Source: Thereva unica | Lineage: Eukaryota > Arthropoda > Insecta > Diptera > Therevidae | Reading direction: 5' to 3' | Length of the DNA stretch: 64,000 nt | NCBI GenBank assembly: GCA_949987705.1 | Contig: CATLJY010000061.1 | Coordinates: 248,001-312,000, forward strand | Shown here: positions 11,451 through 23,400 of the stretch, one piece after another | Layout of the letters: each line of letters opens with the position of its first letter | How positions within the stretch are numbered: the first letter of the stretch is position 1 | Notes under the pieces: generated by a model | Seen by the model: only the letters and a program-made list of their open reading frames with translations | Told to the model about the DNA's origin: nothing | Database searches by the model: none | Program-made: the position numbers and the translations under genes

Positions 11451-14400
11451 GTGGCACGACCTCAACTAGTTCATCCGAATGCAGCGAATCAGAAGAAGAT
11501 GAGTGTGGTGAAGATGATGAAGACGATGATGATGATTGCTCAGATGGACAACCATTGTAAAACATTCCATTCCCTTTAAACATTTCCCAAACAAAACTTG
11601 ACTTTTAGGAATTGTCCTGTATGCTGTGAGGATAGAAGCTGGCCTCCGGAATCTGGGGCTTGTAATAATTGTGGGCATAAGCCTGCACCATATAAAACGA
11701 AAAGTTGTCCAAATGAAGAACTAACAGTCGATGATATCGTGGAAAAATGGGGTTCATCTACCTGTCCGGATAGGTCAAAGGAATGCAAAGGTAAAAGAGC
11801 TGCTGCTTGCCGCTGCTCATGCGATGGCCAAAAGGTTTGTGCACATTGCCGAGTGTTACCAAAATATAAGGAAATTGTAAGCACCGTAAAAACTAATCCT
11901 TCGTGTGCCAATGCGAATAAAAACTATTTAACCGATCATTTGTGTGAGCAAAGTGTAGCCAGCGGGGAAAATCCTTATGATATTTGTGACCAACTATTGC
12001 GAGATAACAACGCGTTAACGCCTCTGTCAAAGGCTTTGGATAAGTTAAAAAATATGTATCCTATTCCAGACGACAAGAACACTACGAAGTACTCTCAATT
12101 TGGTGCTAAGGGTGACGTACTTCATACTATGAGTACTAAACATAAACAGCAGTGTGAAAAAAGTTTTTATCCAACCAACAAAAAAAAAGGCAAGACAGGG
12201 AAGACCGGGCCCGGACATTCAGCACCACTAGGTAATCAACGGGGCTCCGGAGATGGTGGCCAAGAAGAGTGAGTATTGTTTTATAACTTGCATTATCATC
12301 ATGTATCTCCATAATTGTAGTTGCTGTAAAAGTGAAGCAATAACGGCGTTGAAAAGGAAACTTAGCAAAAAGAAACCAAAGCGTGTGTATTGCAAGTTTA
12401 CGTCCAAAAAATGTGGGCCGGAAACTCACGACGATAGGCATAACAGTTGCGTAACTCAAGGGTCATTAGTACCAAAAAATATGGGATGGTTGTGGAACTT
12501 GGACAAACATTCACAAAAGGGATGGCGGCCAGGTGCTATTACAAAGCCAATTAAAACACTGATGAAGTTTTGGCTAAGAGACTTCCCTATTGATAACTTG
12601 CCAGTGTCGAAGCATAGAAAACATCAGCCTGGTAAAAAGGTCGAAGAGGAACCTCTAATACAAAAACCAACTCTTCATGTAGTTAAAAAGAATGGTGAAT
12701 ATTTAGTTACGATGCGTCCTTTAAAGGATCCGAAGCAGATCCAAGAATGCCCAGATCCCTATGCTAAAGTGAAACCAATCACGTTTAAGATAAGTAAAAA
12801 TCCAATGCTGATACACAAGCGTAACATAAAGAAGAACCTTAAAGATAAAGGCTTCAAGAAATGTACCTGCAAAATGCCAATAGCTTGTTGCTGTTGCCGG
12901 ACTTACATGGAGAAGGAGTGCCTTGAACATGAAGTTAAAAATGCTTGTAAGCACTTGAAAATTCCTAATGTGGCTGACAGTTTGTACCTTACTGATACTA
13001 CGGAGACGGACAGCGAGTTAGATGTTGAATTCACACCGCCAGTTGGATTGGTCAAGCCTTGGCTAAAACGCAAACCTGACAGCGCAGTCAAAGAAACTCA
13101 ATATAACTCGCAAGACTACGAAATGGCAATTAAGGAAGATTGTGAAAAGCGGAAACCTAAGCCCAAAACTAAAGGTGGACCCGGCGGTGCAGGAGGTGCT
13201 GGTGGTGGACCAGGTGGTGGAGGCGGCAGAGGTGGAGGGAAAGCTGCTGGTGGTGGTGGCGGTGCTGGTGGTGGCGGTGCTGGTGGTGGGAGAGGTGGTG
13301 GTGGCGCCGCCGGTGGAGGAAAGGGCGGTGCGGGAGGAGCCGGAGGTGGAAGAGCTGGCGGTGGTGGCGCTGGTGGTGCAGGTGGTGGTGGCGGCGGAAA
13401 GGGTGGAGCAGGTGGCGGTAGACAAGCCGGTGGTGCCTCAGGTGGTGGTAAAGGAGGCGGAAAAGGCGGAGCAGGAGGTAAGGGTGGTGGCGGCAAAGTT
13501 GGCGGTAAAGGAGGAGCAGGAGGAGCCGGAGGGTATTTATTTATGTTACTTTTTATACAAGATTTCACTATATTACATTTACTTAATATTTCACTACAAT
13601 AATTCTTGCAAGATATTTCTATACATATTTATATTTCTATACATATATGTATATGAGTCTGATGGCAAAGCTTTGTGAAAGCCCTATGCTCCCAAGAGAG
13701 AGGGAATAAGCTGGATAATAATAATATTTTTAACATTTCATATATTGACAATGTGCTCTCATTTTTCGGATTATGAATCCATCGACGAAGAATTTGTGGT
13801 TTCTGTGGTTTGAAACAAGTACATTCAACATGCTTCTTTTGAAGTTCTATAGCATTACATTTTTCAACGTCAATCGTGGTTTCGTAAACGATTGTGACTA
13901 CTCCACATTTCCTTTCCACGATCTTTGGATCTTCCGATGGGAAGGTGACCTATACTTCGAAACTGCTGACATCTTGCTGGATTTCGCCAAGAAATTAGTC
14001 AACCTTTTCAGTAATTGGACGCCCAGAGCGTGGCTAATTTTTGTTATCGAAAATAGCAGAACGAAAGTGAGCACAGCATTACCGCGTTGCAGATTTTAGC
14101 CAAGTGCCTTCACAAACATATGCAGGGTGCTTCAATTTGTCGTAATATTATTAAAAAAGCAACTGCAACTTGAAAATGCAAAAAACTTTCCAACTATATG
14201 TAACGCTATAATTGTCACCTTTTAAACGAGTGTTTAGTGGTTCGCGCTCAGCGGCCCGCGACTTATTTGCAATTGACGCCAAAGCTTTTCGCTCAGCCCT
14301 ACCACGACAGATAGGTGAAGGAATTCTGCGTTCACTGGTATTTTGCTCATGCACGTAGGCTAAGCGGTTACAATAATACAGAGTGATATATAAACTTCCA

Positions 14401-16126
14401 CAAAAAAAATCAAAACGCCTTGCGGCTACACCGTGACCAATCCCCCCCCCCCACCCATACAATTTTTTGTTCATCTATCCAAGACCTATCCATAGCCAGG
14501 CGTTCCGACATACTCATTAATACACCCTAAATATCACCCGCATCGCGTTCGCACCGCATGACGGCCGTGTGTCGGACTACACACGAAGAGAAAGTACAAT
14601 TTTACCAGTCAGTACCCGCTTCTCCGTGTCCGCAACGCGTCAAATAATTTGAGTTTAGGCCAAAGCCTTCTATATTTACAAGCCATGCATAAAGAAATCT
14701 CACACTCGCAATGAAACCATAATGGGACTTCAATTTTTCTGTCAAACTGTGTGGAGTGCGGTTATGTACGTTTATTGGGAATAAATTATTGGGGATAAAA
14801 TCTTCTTTAAATCAAATAAAAACAAAAATTATGGACATTAATTGTAACATTTATTAACTACATATTACAAACTTGTGATAATAATGTAAATAATAAATGT
14901 AATAGCATTACTAACTTCCTTCTTTAATGAATATCCGTGAAATTCCGTGTTTAACTTTCCAAGCAAACGCCGTACCTGGAGGTAGGAAACTACCGCTAAA
15001 AATAAATTTATATAAATATTTCGGAATTTTTAGCAAACTATTCGTTTCAACGTATCTTTATTTTCTTATTTTGCTTTAAAGCTGGAACTGGCTGCAACAA
15101 AAACTGGCTGGTCCTTCATCTGACACTGTGCCCCAGAGAACAATTTCGGATATTTTAGTAGCAATCAAAGCTCAAACGAAAATTTTGCTTTTATCTTTAT
15201 AAAAAAACTCTTATTTTAAACAAATAATTTTTGTTTTCCTCGTTATCAAAGGGATTTTGATTTTTTTTCTCCATTGCCAATATAAACCCCGTAAATCTTA
15301 TTAATAACACATGTCTATTTAAATTGCAAATTTATGACAGTTAATTTGGGTACTTTTTGCAATATTGTACGTTTTTTACATTAATGGAATAGCTCTTATT
15401 TTCAATAAAATCACACTCGAAACAGCACTTTCCGCGGAACGAAAACTTCTTTCCCTTTGATTTTAATGGGACTTTGATATTTCACGAATTTAAGTTGGGA
15501 CTTAATACAACCACACACACACCTACAGCATGGCTTGTAAATATAGAAGGCTTTGGTTTAGGCTTTACGCGGACACGCTGCGGATGCCGTGCGGACGCGG
15601 TGCGTTTGTGTGTGCCCCAGCCTTTATATGTATCAGCCTACGCCGTTGTGGTTGCACTTGATCGTGAAGTGACAAAATTTCAATGGATTTCGTGGCAGCA
15701 GAGGTTGAAATGCCGAACGTCGAGTTTTCTCATTCTTTTTCACAATTTTGCCTATCACAAGAATTATGTATCTACTTCTAATAAAAAAAAAATAAAAACA
15801 ATTAACTAAAAATTGTCCAAAAGAGTAATCATTAATTTACTATTCTTTTTTATAGCAAGGGAGGTTTATCTGGATCTATGGGAGGAGCCGGAAGCAGAGC
15901 TCCTAAGAGGCCACCTCCAAAAGTGTTAGTCAACCCCAAGACAGCAGAGAAAGTTAGAGCCCTTCTAGAGAGGAGACGCAAATGGGGTGGTGACGCTCCT
16001 CCACCATCTATAGATCTAGTAGATAGCAGAAGGCATGCATATGAGCCTTGTAGTCCTTGTGACCCATGCCCACCGCCATGCCCACCCCCATGCGGTGCAA
16101 CTTGCTGTGATCCATTCTGTGGATAG
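11451..16126 (+). CDS. Cysteine-rich, acidic and glycine-rich host protein (partial, four exons found)
   Basis: Exons 11451-11556, 11609-12268, 12321-13532 and 15856-16126 join in one frame (748 codons plus stop). Introns are GT-AG: GTAAAA..TTTTAG, GTGAGT..TTGTAG and GTATTT..TTATAG. The first exon encodes a Ser/Glu/Asp-rich acidic tract. The second has many Cys pairs (CPVCCEDR, CNNCGHK, CRCSCDGQKVCAHC). The third has a basic part, more cysteines (KCTCKMPIACCCCR), then about 120 residues of Gly/Ala/Lys-rich repeats. The last has RPPPKVLVNP and a CSPCDPCPPPCPPPCG tail. The N-terminus lies upstream, not found. Paired cysteines could bind metal, which is inference. It loosely recalls insect testis-biased proteins with domains of unknown function, but I do not recognise it firmly. 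Confidence 0.8.
13170..13532 (+). repeat. GGN-rich low-complexity coding repeat
   Basis: About 360 bases of GGTGGTGGC/GGAGGAGCA-type triplets encode the Gly/Ala/Lys-rich tail of exon 3 of the host gene. Expansion or contraction by slippage is likely. Confidence 0.85.
13773..14090 (-). pseudogene. Mariner-like transposase remnant in intron (weak)
   Basis: On the minus strand, one frame gives FDNKN, a stop, PRSGRPITEKVD, a stop, then FLGEIQQDVSSFEV. This resembles the helix-turn-helix linker of mariner transposases, where SGRP is conserved. After another stop, about 70 open codons follow (RKCGVVTIVYETTIDVEKC, then KKHVECTCFKPQ), which I do not recognise as mariner. It lies in the last intron of the host gene, antisense to it. 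It may be two unrelated remnants. Confidence 0.4.
14560..15640. mobile_element. TIR element in intron, about 1 kb (ends approximate)
   Basis: AAGCCTTCTATATTTACAAG followed by CCATGC near 14664 is found inverted near 15523 (GCATGGCTTGTAAATATAGA). The flanking CCGTGTCCGC / GCGGACACG blocks and further-in AATGGGACTT / AAGTCCCATT-type blocks also pair. No transposase is seen. The outer ends and target duplication could not be fixed. It makes up nearly half of the last intron of the host gene. Confidence 0.55.
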
Positions 16127-16359
16127 TGAATACCTGTGTCCAACTTTTTGCATGTAAAATTGTAATATTTTGGTGTAAACTTGATTTTTGAAAAATCGAA
16201 TTCATAAATTAATATTTTTGTTTCTTTTTTAATAATTTTTGTAATGGAATGTATGATTAATTTCTGGAAGGTCGAACACTGGGTTCTTAGTATGAACAAA
16301 TATTTTATTTATTAATTAATTTATTTATTTATTTATTCGCCAAACAAGGCAAACTTTGA
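16127..16359 (+). other. 3' flank / presumed 3' UTR of the host gene
   Basis: AT-rich sequence after the TAG stop at 16124-16126. It ends at the BEL-2 target site. A TTTA-rich run lies at 16300-16336. No certain poly(A) signal was chosen. Confidence 0.4.
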
Positions 16360-16364
16360 CTACG

Positions 16365-16541
16365 TGTTTGCGAGAAGGGGTTGCGGGGGATTCCAATGGG
16401 GGATTTGATGGGATTTGGAAAGAAAATAAAGCACCAAACGCACCACAAAAAGATCGTATTTTTCTTAATTGATTCACTTTTTATTTACTTTAACTATACA
16501 TATTTCTATTTATCTTCAAACTATATTTCTATTTTTATGTT
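16365..16541 (-). repeat. BEL-2 3' LTR, distal piece
   Basis: Matches 54517-54640 plus 55346-55379 of the 5' LTR (GAAAATAAAGCACCAAACGC and TTTCTATTTATCTTCAAACT are shared). It is interrupted after ATTTTTATGTT by the block at 16542-27548. Confidence 0.85.
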
Positions 16542-16771
16542 CAACTAGCAAAAACCCGCGTGCGTCGCAACGCCTTTTAATAAAACAAAATTATGTGTGC
16601 ATTGTCCGGAATAAGAAAAGGGTATAATGAAACAAAGAACAAATCTGCAAGACATGATTATGGATATATAAAAAACTTTAGAGTTGACTATAAAAATATG
16701 TTACCTACAAATTTTTTTAAAATTCGAGGTTAATCATCGGAAAGCTTTTATACTACGTGCACAACAGATAC

Positions 16772-17400
16772 TGTTTAATGTAATCGATACATTAAAAAAT
16801 TGTAACATTAAAAAACTGTAAAATAGTAACATAAAATAAAATTCCAGATAATATTTAAGAAGAATTAAATTGCAAGTCAAAATTGCCACAAGTCATCACG
16901 ATCACACAACATAGCCAGACGTAATGCGACACCGCGAAGTGATAAGAAAATTCTTGTCTATTTTTATGGTCGATTTTACCATGGGAAAATTCTCCAAAGG
17001 TGAACTAAGTTTTGCTGATGGAGAATTTTTCTGACTGGAACATTTTTTCTCGAAATGGAGTGGTTTGTGTGATCGTGATGACGATCATTTTATATATAAG
17101 AAAAATTTATGGAAAATAAATTTAGTTCAGTTTTGAATCTAATCGCAAACGGAAGTCCTTTCTTTAGTTGCTTAAAATTGTACTCTCACTCTGGTTGTGA
17201 TCCAAGCATCGCAACCAGATCATCAACAGTCTAGGTCCAAGGTACCTAGGCTGCATTTACCAAGTTAATTAAAACATCGGTTTCCAATAAACCAGCCACC
17301 TGGTCACGATACAAGCATCGTGATCAGCCCATCAACAGTCAAGGTCCAAGTACCTTGATTGAGCAAAAAGAGGAAAGGCAAAAGAGCCTTACACTAAACA
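16772..17400 (+). repeat. BEL-1 5' LTR
   Basis: 629 bp, TG...CA ends. Imperfect direct repeats of the CAAGCATCG / CATCAACAGTC type lie near 17201-17230 and 17308-17345. An ATATATAAG motif at 17091-17100 is a plausible core promoter element, by inference. Confidence 0.95.
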
Positions 17401-17462
17401 TTTGGTGACCCCGACGTGATCGCCACTAGCGACACGTCTCAGCGAATCACAACAACATCAAG

Positions 17463-20400
17463 ATGTCGTCCCCAGCACCAATGGAACAAATGACGATGTC
17501 CCAGCTGGTGAAAGAAATCGATGGATACGCCAAGGAAATCCATCGGATCATCACCAATTACAACAAGGACCCCGCAGATCGCAAAACAACATCCTACTTC
17601 ACAGAGAGGCTAGGACGTTTAAATTCGACTTGGGCCCTATTCGAGACTATTGATCGGGAAATTCGGTCATTAGAACCACCACCGCTGGATCATCCATACT
17701 TCAGCACCAATGTCTACGACAAAACACTAAGCCTGTACACCCAGTACAGCGATTTGTTCAAGGAAAAGATTGCTGCATCCCAACGGACTGAAGGCGCAAC
17801 CAATGCCCCAGGACCAGGAAGGAATATGCCCACCCTACTCGGGCCAAGCTCATCTCTAACTAGCCAGGACAACACAGGTGCCAACGTATCCTATCAAACA
17901 AAACCCAGCAAGCATGTGGATCCACCACAACCAAAGGAAGATTCCAAGGAAGTTCCAGAGATTATCAAATTAATCCGCAGACATCGTGCTATGTGTAAAA
18001 CAGTATACCGCCTCCTAAACAATTTGGAATTAGATGCAAGTGAACCACTCTCTCGGTCTGTCTGCGAGTTAAGAATCAAAAACATTGATCATCATTGGAT
18101 CCAAATTGAGGAATGCCATAACAACATATGGGAGTTGACTGATGATCCCACCATCTGGGGATATAATTTTGAGGACTACGTACAACTTGAAAGCCAGGTA
18201 CATGAAGCCCAACGCCTTCTGTCAACAAAGGTCGAGGAAATGTCACCGCCGACCGTCGCAACACAAGTACCAACTACTAACTCCCACATGTTACAGTTAC
18301 CAAAAATTGTTCTGCCCAGATTTGACGGAGACTACTTAAAGTGGCGCCAATTCCACGATCTTTTCTCACAAATGGTCCATAACCAAAGCTTGAGCAACTG
18401 CCAAAAAATGTGGTACTTGAAGACCAACGTAGCTGGCGAAGCCGAGAGATTAATAAGGCACTTCATGCTATCAGATGATACTTACTTGGCAGCGTGGAAG
18501 ATGCTGCAGGAACGGTATGATAACCCAAGATTGCTAGTATCCGCAATACTCAATAAGCTGCTGAATCAACCTTCCAACACAGCCGACACTCCATCAGCTG
18601 CATCTACAAAGGCATTACACGATACAACGTTAGAATGCCTCTTGGGACTAGAAAATTTAGGCGTAAACACATCAGAATGGGACCCTATTTTGCTAATCAT
18701 CTTAGTAAAGAAGTTAGATAGGAGTACCCATGCGTTGTATGAGCAGTCACTCACCAATCCCAAGGAGTTGCAGTCCATAAAGGAATTTCTCTCGTTTCTC
18801 CAAACACGGTTCCAATCTCTCGAAGCCCTTGGCAATAAGGGCCGTACCACGGAACAAATTCACCGAAAACCTCACACAGCAAAGTCATTAACGTCAATAA
18901 CCAGTCCAGCCACATGCATAGCTTGCAGTAAAGATCATCATCCACTCTTTCGATGCAATACGTTCCTGCAGATGCCACCAACTGCGCGACTGACGCTAGT
19001 CCGGAAGCATGGGATCTGTCACAACTGCCTCAAATCAACGCATAGCACTCCAAAATGTACCCTCAGAGGCTGCACCAAGTGTTCGAAAAATCATAATACG
19101 CTACTCCATCTAGACACACCAGCCACGCAGAAGAAGTACCAGCCTCCCGCAGTAGAACACCCTGATCAACCAGCAACGATAGCCACATTAACCAATTTGA
19201 GTAAAGCCGGCTATGTTTTGTTGGCAACAGCATGGGTCAAGCTCGTAAATGACCAAGGAAAGGAGATTGCAGTTCGAGCCATCCTCGACTCAGGTTCGCA
19301 GGTGAACATTATCACTGACAAAGCAGTCAAGAAGTTAGGGATGACACCTTCCAATACGGCCTTGAACATTGAAGTCATTGGAAATAGAATGCAAGAATCC
19401 GAAAAAAGAATAAGCACAGTGCTAAAATCGCGTTTGAACGGATTCTCAACCCGACTGGAGGCATTCGTCATGAAGCAAATCGTATCTCCTCAACCCAGCC
19501 AACCAGTGGACATAACAACATGGTCAGTGCCGAAGAACATCCCATTAGCTGATCCCAACTTTCATCATCCTGGTAAAATTGATCTGCTTCTTGGAGCAGA
19601 ATTTTACCACGAGATCATGTCAATCGGACAAATAAAGCTCGGCAAAGGCCGGCCCATTCTACAAAATACAGTCTTTGGATGGATCGTGATCGGGAAGATT
19701 GGTCAACCTACATCAAATTCAACATTCTCTGGTATTTTTACGGAAGAAGAAGCTAACATTAATCGAGCCATCGAACGCTTCTGGAGAATTGAAGAACATG
19801 AAGAACTTAAGAGCACCCAGCTAACCGTAGCAGAAAGGAAATGTGAGGACTATTTCAGTCAGACGGTTGCCAAATCACCCTCAGGACAGTTCATCGTAAG
19901 GCTGCCATTCTCGGAAGATCCTACTGGCTTGGGCCAATCAAAGGACATCGCCTTTCGGAGATTCATAGCTTTGGAAAGAAAGCTATCAAGAGATCCCAAC
20001 TTGCAACTACAATATGTAGAGTTCATGGAGGAGTACCTTAAATTAGGTCACATGGAGGAAATTGACATCAATACAATTTTAACTCCTCATTATTTTCTTC
20101 CTCACCACTGCATACTGAAACCAGACAGTAGCACCACCAAGCTTAGAGTTGTCTTCGACGCGTCAGCGAAGACTTCATCTAACATATCACTGAACGACTG
20201 TCTACAGACGGGCCCAACCATACAGGATGATCTGTTTACAATTCTCCTCCGATTCCGACTGCCCAGATTTGTATTCACTGCGGACATACAAAAAATGTAT
20301 AGGCAAGTACTACTGCATGAAGAGGACAGAAGATTTCATCTAATATTATGGCGAGACGATCCCACGAAACCAATCAAGTGCTATCAATTACGGACGGTCA

Positions 20401-23400
20401 CTTACGGAACCTCATCGGCGCCGTATCTAGCGATTAAGTGCCTCCACCAACTAGCAAACGAAGAAAGGACCAATCATCCAATCGGCGCAGAAATTCTTCA
20501 AAGAGATTTCTATGTAGATGACGTGATGACAGGTACAAACAGCCTAGCCCTCGCTCAAGAAATGCAATCACAATTAATAGCCATCTTGAATATCGCGGGA
20601 TTCAACCTACGCAAATGGTGCGCAAATCATCCTCGTCTGTTACAGCAAATCCACCCGTCGCATCAAGAAATCCAACTTGACTTCACCGATGAAAAGGACT
20701 CGGCCATCAAAACTTTGGGGCTCACATGGTTGCCAAAGACCGATGAGTTCAAGGTAAGAACCAACTGCACCATCGAGCGCAAGATCACAAAAAGAACAAT
20801 TGCATCAGATATTGCACGACTTTTCGATCCACTGGGGATCCTAGCTCCCGTCGTGATTACAGCCAAGATGTTCCTGCAACAGCTTTGGGAACTACGACTT
20901 GATTGGGACGCCTCCATTCCAATGAATTTACACACAGGTTGGATGGACTTCCGCAACGGCCTATCATCGCTAGAGAACATACAATTCCCAAGACATGTAT
21001 TCTCTCATCAAATACCAAGCTGCACCCAATTTCATGCGTTTGCCGATGCATCAGAGAAGGCCTACGGCGCAGCTATATACATACGTTCCGTCACCAAAGA
21101 TGGCAGAATAATCGTTCGACTCCTTTGTGCCAAGTCAAAGGTGGCTCCCACAAAAAAGGTGACACTTCCAAGATTGGAGCTATGTGCAGCAAAACTAGCA
21201 GCAGAGCTTGCTGACAGAGTTAAGGAAGGATTAAAATTAACCAGTACCATCACATATCTGTGGACCGATTCTGAGATAGTGTTAGCTTGGATAAATTCTA
21301 CTTCAAGCTCATTCCAAACATTTGTCGCTAACCGAATAGCAGCAATACAAGGAATATCCAACCCGCAACAATGGAGGCACGTGCGGTCCAAAGAAAACCC
21401 TGCCGACATTATATCCAGGGGAATGTCTCCAGAAAAACTCAAGTCGTGCAATCTCTGGTTTTATGGACCTCCGTTCTTGCATGGCGACGAGTCAATTTGG
21501 CCACCACGATATATAAAGAGCCTTCAATGCGATGAAGAAAGGAAGCGATCAGCATTAACCGCGGTCCACACAGCCCGGGAGGACTTCGTGAATGAAATTC
21601 ACCACCAGAATTCATTTCGAAGGTTGCAGCGCATCGTCGCATACATTTTAAGATTCGTGGAAAGAACTAGACGCAAAAATCACCAAGAAGTAAGAGGCGC
21701 ATCATTTACAGCGATGGAGTTGGACGAGGCCCTCTTTCTAATCATCAGAAAAATGCAGGAAGGGGAGTTTCAAGAAGACATCCGCCATATATCCCGATAC
21801 AAGGAGAGTAGCAAGACAAGCTCATTGTCCAGTCTAGCACCATTCCTAGATGAAAGAGGTATCCTCAGGGTAGGAGGTCGGTTGGAGAATGCAAACATCT
21901 CGTATGACTCAAAACATCCAATGCTGCTGCCGTATAGCCATGAGCTCACGAAGCTACTGATTACTGACATACATAAGGAAAACTTTCATGTTGGACCTCA
22001 AGGGCTCTTATCAATACTAAGACAACGCTTCTGGCCCGTGAAAGGAAAAACTTTAGCGCGCTCAGTCGTACAGCGGTGCGTAGCATGCGCCAAGGCCAAA
22101 CCAAAATTTTTAACGCAAATGATGTCCGACCTACCAAGCTATAGGGTCCAGCCTGCACGACCGTTTATCAATGCCGGAGTGGACTTTTGTGGACCCATGT
22201 GGATACACCATAGGATAAGAGGAAAGAGACCTCACAAGGGTTATGTGGCAGTGTTCTGCTGCTTTACTACCAAGGCAGTACATCTCGAAGTAGTAAGCGA
22301 TCTCTCCACAGAGGCATTCATGGGAGCACTGAAACGATTTATAAGTCGGCGAGGGCATTGTCGAAACCTTCATTGTGACAACGCGACCAATTTCGTGGGT
22401 GCACGAAACCAACTAGCAGAGTTAAACCAAGCCATCTACTCGAATGAAAGCCAACAAAAAATTACGTCTGCATGCAGTCATCAAGGCATAGACTTCCATT
22501 TCATCCCTCCACGAGCCCCGCATTTCGGCGGTCTTTGGGAAGCCGCCGTAAAATCAGCTAAAAATCTGCTACGGAAGACGGTGTCGGGATCGTCGTTAAC
22601 ATATGAAGAACTAGAAACTGTAATGGTAGAAATCGAGGCAGTTCTCAACTCTCGGCCATTAACTCCGATGTCCAGCGATCCAAATGATCTGGCGGCTTTA
22701 ACTCCTGGTCATTTTCTGATAGGGGAACCTTTGCGAGCACAAGTAGACTCTCAAGCAAAACCACTGAAGACCAGCTTGCTGTCACGATGGAAACTAGTAT
22801 CCAGCCTTAAACAAGAGTTCTGGACACGTTGGTCCAGGGACTACTTACATGAACTTCAGCAAAGATACAAGTGGAAGCACCGATCCCCAAACGTAGAACT
22901 AGGGTCCATAGTAATCCTGATGGAAGACAACACTCCAGTGATGCACTGGCCCTTAGGACGCGTAATTGAGATCCACAAGGGCAACGACGGATGCGTGAGG
23001 GTAGTAGATGTACGGACAGCTTCTGGAATTCTAAGAAGACCAATTCATAAGCTCGCTCCACTACCTTGCGACGAGCAAACAACCAACGAGGAAGAGACGA
23101 GCGGAGATACCTTCTCAGATCAGCATCCAGAAGGACCGAGAACCAATATCGCGACGGTCTCAAATGTACCAGCTGAAGTGTCACCCTCAACAAGTGGGGC
23201 ACACGAACAAAAACAAAAAAGAGCGCGGAGATCTATGGCTTCATCGTTGGTCTCATTATTACTCGTCTGTCTACTAGTACCAGCTATCAAGGCAAACTCC
23301 ATTAAGGTCATTAGTTTCAAACCAGAATTAGGCATACACTTTGAAGGACTAGGGACAACAGAATTAACCACTACGGAATGGAACCTCGTGGTATACTATG

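Noticed and set aside
13116..13568. Long proline-rich ORF on minus and Val/Glu-rich ORF in another + frame
   Set aside because: Both are shadows of the GGN-repeat in exon 3 of the host gene; the + frame with matching splice phases is the real one.
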